Shown here: piece after piece, positions 57,567-64,000 of the stretch | How positions within the stretch are numbered: the first letter of the stretch is position 1 | How the letters are laid out: each line of letters starts with the position of its first letter | Assembly: GCF_001640805.2 (NCBI RefSeq) | Contig: NC_066835.1 | Coordinates: 4,857,434-4,921,433, forward strand | Source of the DNA: Lates calcarifer | Taxonomy: Eukaryota > Chordata > Actinopteri > Centropomidae | Direction: 5' to 3' | Length of the DNA: 64,000 nt | Program-made: the position numbers and the translations under genes | The notes under the pieces: model-generated | What the model was told of the DNA's origin: nothing | What the model saw: only the letters and a program-made list of their open reading frames with translations | Databases searched by the model: none

Positions 57567-57611
57567 GTGTGTGTGTGTGTGTGTCTGTGTGTCTGTGTGT
57601 GTGTGTGTGTG
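57567..57611. repeat. Interrupted (GT)n microsatellite
   Basis: GT run with two GTCTGT interruptions, ending 9 bp before the hAT-like element. Confidence 0.93.
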
Positions 57612-57620
57612 AATATCAGA

Positions 57621-58760
57621 CAGTGTTGGACAAGTAACTTGAAAATCTAAATTCAATTACTTTACTTTCAATTACTTAATTGAAACATAATTACTTTATT
57701 GATCACTCAACAACAGATGTAGTTACATCACTCACTACATTTCTTACTACAATGCTCTGTGGAAGGTGACCGTGAAATAATTCCTTCTGTACTCATGTCA
57801 TATTTTCTGTATTTAACACATGAAGAATGGAATATGGTTTAACAAACAGCCAGCCTGCAGTTAGGAGGCATTTACTGACATCAATAGCTTGCTTAACCAT
57901 AGCCTCAGTCTGTGCCGCTCATGTATTACCATTACATTCAAGTCACAGAGCTAGGCATCCATTTTATGAACCATCTGGATGAAAAAACATCCAGTCTGTT
58001 TCAAGGTGAAAAGGAATTTTAATCTGTTTCTATCCCCCCAAAAAGATGGTGGCCAGGGATAACCTGAACATGAACCAATATTTATATTCTATTTTTAAAT
58101 TTCTTCTTTCTTCTATTCACTGTAGAGTACTCAATGGAAAGAAAAAAAGATGTGTTCGTAATCCCACAATGCAATGCAGCATATATTACAGAAACAAAAA
58201 TTACTGATGCATCACTACAGCCGTCAGCAATGACACAAAACAGTGAGGATTAGTAGGCTAAGTAACCCAGTGTCTTAATTTACCTCTCACTTTTGAGTGT
58301 ACGCCATAGGGAGTAGAGAATGGGCAAAAATGTGGATTGGCAAACACAATCGCAACTTAAGAGACAGGCCAAAGATCTTTTTCTTTTTCTGTGCAACAGA
58401 TGGAATACCATTTTATCCAGATGGTCAGAGGAGTCTTTGAGTATTGTGGAGACACTTTGAGAAGAGCAGAAAGTGTTGGTTTACAACCTTTAGGTGTAGA
58501 GAATATTTTCTTCTGAAAATCAGATGCCTAGCTCTGTGACTCTAATGTGACAGTAATACATGAGAAGCACAAACTTGAGCTAGCTTAATGTTAGCCCTAC
58601 ACTACACTAATGAATTCCACCTCACTTTCTCTGACTGATATTAGCCCTCCATCAAACATTGTACAACAGAGTTACTAGGAGTGGTAACTGTAATGTAATT
58701 GCACTACTTGTCAGTAATCACATTACTGTGACTTGTTAGTGTCATTACTGTCCAATACTG
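57621..58760. mobile_element. 1.14-kb non-autonomous hAT-like element
   Basis: The left end begins CAGTGTTGGACAAGTAACTT. The right end, read on the other strand, begins CAGTATTGGACAGTAATGAC. These match over the first 16-17 bases with one substitution and one indel. Subterminal AATTACTTTA / TAATTGAAAC-like words on the left and GTAATCACATTACTG-like words on the right also suit this kind of fish element. Flanks ATATCAGA and ACCTCAGG agree at only 5 of 8 positions, so an 8-bp duplication is eroded or absent. No transposase frame. The shared termini with the 88-bp MITE at 36855 support hAT. Confidence 0.6.
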
Positions 58761-58843
58761 ACCTCAGGAGTGTATGTATATGTACAAGTATGTGCATGTT
58801 TTTTTCTGTTTCTTTTACATATCTTTCATTTGCCACTCCACAC

Positions 58844-58846
<3 letters not shown>
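58761..58846. other. Short non-coding spacer
   Basis: T-rich sequence between the hAT-like element and a TG array. Confidence 0.5.

Positions 58847-58881
<35 letters not shown>
58847..58881. repeat. (TG)n microsatellite, 35 bp
   Basis: Pure TG run. Confidence 0.95.
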
Positions 58882-58883
<2 letters not shown>

Positions 58884-59110
58884 CACCGACACGCTCAGTG
58901 ATTGTATCCTTGCGCTGTCCAGGAAGCAGCAGCAGCAGTTGTTCTCTGTCACCTAACTGCTATACTCTGTCCTGCTGAGACTAACTAGAGGTGAGACCTC
59001 TTCCTGAGCTGGTTTATCCAGGCCGCAGCTATGCAGTCTGGGTCTGACAGTCTCACTAATACTGCCACAGCACTGGCGGGGAACTGGAGAGGGCAGAGAG
59101 AGACAGACAG

Positions 59111-59135
59111 ACACACACACACACACACACACACA
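59111..59135. repeat. (AC)n microsatellite, 25 bp
   Basis: Pure AC run following AGACAGACAG. Confidence 0.95.
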
Positions 59136-60278
59136 AAAGCACTCACAGTAAAAAGTTTACCTCAACTTCCCTTGTTAAGGATTATGATGGTTCTGTGTCT
59201 CATCCCTCTTTTCTCTCTCGTTCCTTTCTCCTCCACTCTCAGAGGGGGGAGCAGCGTGGCTCTGAGGCAGGCGCGGCAGATAGCAAATTTAGTTTAAGTC
59301 TCCGCGGAGTGAAGAGACAGAGCATTTTTCTAATACCTTGCTACCTCTCTCTGTGCTCGAAAACATGCCAAGTCAGCAGTTTTATAAATGCACTACGGCA
59401 GGCTTTGATGACGCTCTCCTAGAATAAGAACACTTCAGTGCTGAGGGATAAACACAGACCTTGAGTATTTAATGGCAACAGAAATAAAAGAACACATTCC
59501 CCCTGAAAGTAATGAAACGTCCTGCTCGAGTATTGCTATTTTGTAACAGTATTACAATTTACTACATACTTAGGGACATTTCTTTATGCAAGTAGCTGAG
59601 GTTTTGCTTAGATACCATTACAGATACCATTACACATGCATATTATGCAGCCAGACTTTGTTCAAATCCACAGAAATGTATTCTGAATTCTAATCACATT
59701 CAGATTGTTTCCAAAAATGTAAATACTGAATTTCAGTGGAAACAGTAGTACAATACATGAGAAGTTTCTGATTTTAATGGGGCAGCAAAAGAAACTGCTG
59801 TAAAGCGTACGTCTCTTCAGTGAAGCTTGGGAACAAGCAGACACAGAAAATACCTGGTAATGAGTGGGAAAAAGTTTGATCTAGTTTTGAAGCTACTGAA
59901 GGAAGAACTGAGGAAGAACACTGAGAACATTTGAGTTCAGTTGATTCAAAGAGAACAGGTTGTACAGTATAATCGCTCTCATGCAACTCAAACTGAGTGG
60001 GACTGACTGTCATATTATTTTTCATCAATCACTTCTCTACATTAATATTAAGTTCTCAAACAACTATTATGGATTAATTTCTTAATATATACATTAAATT
60101 TGGGTTTGATCCACATCTAATATACTACTGTCCATTTCTCTCAGAATGTTCAGATAGTTTAGTTTTAGCCTGTGGTGGATATATTTGAAAATATAGCAAA
60201 AAAAAAAAAAAATGAATTAAAAACTCACATTTCATGAAATAATTTTGACATTTTGGGAAATACTCAGATTTCTTTCAG
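59136..60278. other. Non-coding stretch, nothing recognised
   Basis: An 84-codon minus frame (59774-60028) and an 88-codon plus frame (59031-59297) have no recognised domain. A15 run at 60198-60212. Confidence 0.45.
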
Positions 60279-60500
60279 AGGGCAGCACACTGGAGCAATG
60301 GTTAGCACTGTTGTTTGCATGTTCTCCTCAGGTCTGCGTGGGTTTCCTCTGGGTATTCCAGCTTCCTCCCACAGTCCAAAGACATTCAGATGGGGTCAGT
60401 TGGTGTGAATGGTTGTTTGTCCCTTTGATAGACTGGCCTCTCCACCCCGCTTCTCGCTCCATGTCAGCTGGGATCGGCACTAGCCCCTGGTGTAGCTAAT
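60279..60500 (+). mobile_element. tRNA-derived SINE of the V-SINE/DANA type
   Basis: Begins GGGCAGCACACTGGAGCAAT and GGTTAGCACTG, a degraded tRNA-derived head. It jumps to TTTGCATGTTCTCC, then has the conserved central blocks GTGGGTTTCCTCTGGGTATT, CTTCCTCCCACAGTCC, AAAGACATTCAG, GTGTGAATGGTTG, GATAGACTGGCC, ACCCCGC and TCAGCTGGGATCGGC. The stretch with the B box between head and centre is missing, so polymerase III transcription is unlikely. An 84-codon frame across it is incidental. Subfamily by recognition only. Confidence 0.8.
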
Positions 60501-63500
60501 GGATTTCTTGCTAATTTCTTGCTAAGAGTTTGATGTAGAGGATTGATACCATTCTCATGTCTCTCAGTTACAGCAATAATATGCAACTATCTTACCTTGA
60601 ACCAAAATCACTTTGATTGTACCCTGACTTGTAATAGGGAGAATGGCAACTCTTTCATTCCCATTCTGTGCCTCAAACATCTATTCTTCCACTATGTAAA
60701 TTGAGATGAGTGGATATCTCCCACAAGAAGTATATAACACTTGAGTAAAGTGCACACACAGAGGAAGCTAGCTTGGTAAAAATTACACAGTGTTGCTTTA
60801 AATTTAAGACTGTAAGCAGGAGACAGTTAGCTTAGCATAAGTACTTGCTTTTTCAAGTCTGAGAAAATAACTACAAATTTGTAATAGAAAGCCTGTATTA
60901 AAAATGCTGTGGGTTATATCATGGAAAATGTAGGATCCAGTATTGTTTGGAGCCTGACTCATACATGGGGGCAAATTCAGAATACCTCATTCCTCTCTTT
61001 AATTTGTCTAAAAGAAATATTGTGAGTTCCTCAGTCTTGTAGACGTGCAGGATTGAACTGCTCGAGTACTCCTTTAAGCAAACAGAAAGTACAAAACAAT
61101 TCTAGTTTAGAATGACAGTAATTTCTATTTGTTACTTCTATCTTTGCTGATGGGGAAACATGTAAAAATGTCTTGTGGTTTCCTCAGAAAAGATGAAAAG
61201 AAACATCTTTATATTAACGTCATCTCAGCAACACTTCATGAAAAATATACAATATGAAGGTAACATCTGTTGAGTTTTTTGACAGTGACAGGTAAAAATT
61301 GGAGTCTTTTTCAAAGAAATGTTTGAAAAGTGAATTCTAAAGGATGCATATTTTAAATGGATCTTTGTCATTATTTTCAAGCTGTTTCTTTTATGAACCT
61401 TGTGTCTTTATTTTTACTGTCAAGAATTACTTTTACTTAATCTATTATTTACATTCCAGTTTTATCTTGACAAGTGATTTATCTTTTTATTGGGTCTTTT
61501 TAAAATGGAGATGAATCTGGTATGAAACATGACAGAAATCATTTCTCATTTTCTTTGCCTTTTTGCATTATTTCTTGAAGTCCGTGGCACTTCTAGAAAT
61601 AAATAAGGCAAAGCCGACTTCACTGATCATGTTAACAGAGAACTGGGCTGCTCTTTCTGAGACAGATACAGAGCTTTTTTATTTCTCTCCAATCAAGCCC
61701 AGGAGGAGGAGGACAATTGATCTTGCTGTTTCTCTGCTTTTTCACTGAGTATCCCGAGAACATGCTGGTACATGCTGTTTGACAATGGGCCACTTGTTAT
61801 ACTGGTCAGTTGTAGCAATATGTAACAGAAAAGTGTGATTAGACTATTTGGTTTTCCAAATTGTTTTTGCTTTGACCAGTGTACCTTCTGAAGTATCTTG
61901 GTTGCATCAACAAAGCCAGCTCTTCATAATCAAAGTGGCATTTTGTGTACTCATCTAGATTTTTCCGCTATTAAGGAAACTGTGGAAAAAGCAACATTTT
62001 TAAAGCAATGAAGTGACGTGTTGCAATGAGCAGGTGCCAGAGGAAGAAAGTATTAGTGAGGAGATGGTGACACGTCATGTCCTATGTTATCATTCAGTGC
62101 TGATGCAGGAAATTGTGTGTGCCCTCTATATAACCATGACCTTTTCCCAACTTTATCAGAGTTTTTTTATTGCCTAAACCTAAGCATAGCACAGAAGCCA
62201 TACACAGATACTACAGCAAGTGGTTTATAAGAAGTCCAGTTCATTTTTTTTCCATAAAAATCTACAGCTGAGATGGACATGATGAAACTCTCCTGTTTGA
62301 ATCATCAGTATAAAAAATTAACAGCTGCATGAAAAAATATCTGCTTCTTTGATGGAAAATCTAAGATGCAAGCCTGTAAATAAAAAGTTAGAGGTTGAAG
62401 TTAACTACAACTCCTGAGGTGAATTTTGAAAAAGAACATTGAATCCCCGGGCTTAAAATTCTGTCAGGTGCACCGCTAACAGTGGGATGAAACTGAAAAC
62501 ACATCAATTTACTTAAAGATTCTGAATCAAATTTGAATGAACTCATTTTGACATGTAACAACAAAGCACTTTGAATTTGCTACTGCTTTGACTTGCTCAT
62601 TTCACCGACTTCTTCTTTAAGAACCATATTTTGCCAAACAAGTTGAAAAAATGAGACCTTTTTCAAACAATATGTGGAAGTAAACAAAGCCCTGGCCTTT
62701 TTTCTGTCATTGTCGCCAGTTTTCTAACAATCACTCATCAAGACTTAGACAGAAAACTATTAACAGAGATTAATACATCTAACATTAACAGAGATTAGAA
62801 AATTAAAAAAAAAAAAAAAAACAGTGTGCAGTCTTACTAGCCTAGTTTGCCATATCCATATCCACATCTGTGTCTGCAGATAACCAAAGTGCTTTATCAG
62901 TTACCAGGCAGGCTGTGATTAATCCCAGTGTCAGAGACTTGCAACCATATCTATCCTTTGCCACTTCTTCAGGCCTCAACAACAGACCCTCTCTGTAACA
63001 GTGATCTGACAATCTGTGTGGTCAGACCCAACCTCGCTACACCAAGGTTGCATCTTCACTAAATTCCAACTGAGTACATTAAGGCACAATTATGTATATT
63101 TAGGGAAGCCACCTTGAAGTAACACCTCATTCCTGACTTTTTAGTTGAATCTGTATCAAGGGAAGTCTGCCATTTGAATTAGTTTAGCATTATTTGACCT
63201 TGCAGACTTTGTGAGAGTGCTCAGGTTATACGCAAACCATTTTGGTCCATGCTTCGCCAAACCATATGGCTGTAAATGATCAAAGATCCTATAGTTGACT
63301 TTGGGATTTCTCCAGAGGAAAGCAGCTCTGCATTTGGGAGGAATTCACATTAAAAAGTCTCCAGCAGAACCTAATTGCTCCCCAGCTCCCCTCATTTCTT
63401 TAAGATGGAACTGCTGCCATGCTGTGGGTGGGTATGTGTGTGTGCAAAAAAAAAAAAAAAAGAAAAAGAAAAAAAAAGAAAGAGGGAGAGCTGAGGAATA

Positions 63501-64000
63501 TTGGCCCTATGGTATGGTGGATATTACATCCCTTAATAAAAGGCTGATGCCACAGGCACACTGGGCTGGGCAGAAAAAATGGAAAAAGAGGAAAGAGGGG
63601 GAAATATTCTTCACTTTAAAGATGACTTTGTCTGCTATCATCTAGAAGATAGACCTGCCTAAAAAAAATAATTAAATAAAAGCTGATGACAACATCAGAT
63701 ATCGAACTAAAGTCTTTGATGGTAAAATGATGAATTAATTGATTTTGGAACAAACTAGTACAAAGATAAGACAGAGAGTCTCTAATAAAAAGGAATGCTG
63801 TTATTTATCCCACCAAGGGGCAACTAAAAGATAATTTTCATCTTCAGAGTCATAACAGGGACTGGCAATTTGAGATAATTAATCCAATAATCTTGCAAAC
63901 GAAATAATGCTGGCCCTTATTTATTGCAGACTTTGGACTTTGGAGAGTAGTGATGTTTTCTTCTGCATTGACATAACCATTGTTCCAAACCAGGGCACAA
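60501..64000. other. Long AT-rich non-coding stretch
   Basis: No gene or element recognised in 3.5 kb. Holds GATTTCTTGCTAATTTCTTGC just after the SINE, TTAACAGAGATTA twice (62759-62797), A17 at 62805-62821, and A16 with AAAAAG units at 63446-63481. A 116-codon lysine-rich frame over the last A-run is an artefact. Confidence 0.45.

Noticed and set aside
63295..63645. 116-codon frame with a lysine run
   Set aside because: The lysines come from an A-run; the rest has no domain.
1..64000. CRISPR arrays, bacterial operons, phage genes, rRNA or complete tRNA genes
   Set aside because: None seen on reading both strands. The repeats are microsatellites and eukaryotic transposon relics, not spaced direct repeats.

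Overview
The window looks like non-coding DNA from a ray-finned fish, most likely a percomorph-type teleost. No complete protein-coding gene, rRNA, tRNA, CRISPR array or bacterial-type operon could be supported. The fish assignment rests on the repeats: Tc1/mariner transposase relics, an RTE-type (Rex3/Expander-like) LINE 3' end, two copies of a CR1/L2/Rex1-like LINE 3' end, a tRNA-derived V-SINE/DANA-type element, hAT-like miniature elements, a solo LTR, and very many (CA)n/(GT)n arrays. All long open frames lie in low-complexity or repeat DNA. This is best read as a large intron or a gene desert.

Layout. 1-10 kb: a decayed Tc1 transposase piece at 0.3-0.6 kb, a dispersed repeat (family A) with another repeat (family B) inside it at 1.8-2.4 kb, a conserved-looking AT-rich block at 5.5-6.05 kb, an internally deleted Tc1 element near 7.1 kb, and a block at 8.9-9.35 kb with an octamer palindrome and a GTCT/AGAC dyad. 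10-16 kb: a 1-kb LINE 3' end inserted into a second family A copy, then the RTE relic at 14.1-14.6 kb. 16-27 kb: candidate conserved elements separated by an 0.85-kb C/T-rich tract, a solo LTR at 22.24-22.73 kb with matching 5-bp flanks, and more candidate elements at 24.0 and 26.1 kb. 27-38 kb: a second LINE 3' UTR at 29.6 kb, further family copies, a mariner-like element with 77-bp inverted termini at 34.6-35.3 kb, and an 88-bp hAT-type MITE at 36.86 kb. 38-54 kb: mostly featureless AT-rich DNA, with a perfect PBX-MEIS/PREP-type decamer at 45.9 kb, a third family A copy at 50.4-50.9 kb and a reverse-transcriptase scrap at 53.7 kb. 54-64 kb: one candidate 78-bp exon at 54.26 kb, a conserved-looking block near 55.4 kb, a 1.14-kb hAT-like non-autonomous element at 57.6-58.8 kb and a SINE at 60.3 kb.

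No genes here can be shown to act together. The functional possibilities are cis-regulation (several blocks rich in homeodomain, POU and PBX/MEIS-like words) and one or two candidate exons of an unidentified gene. No new biological system was found. The most informative content is the dated series of transposon insertions and the candidate regulatory blocks. Family names are from recognition by eye, without alignment or database search.
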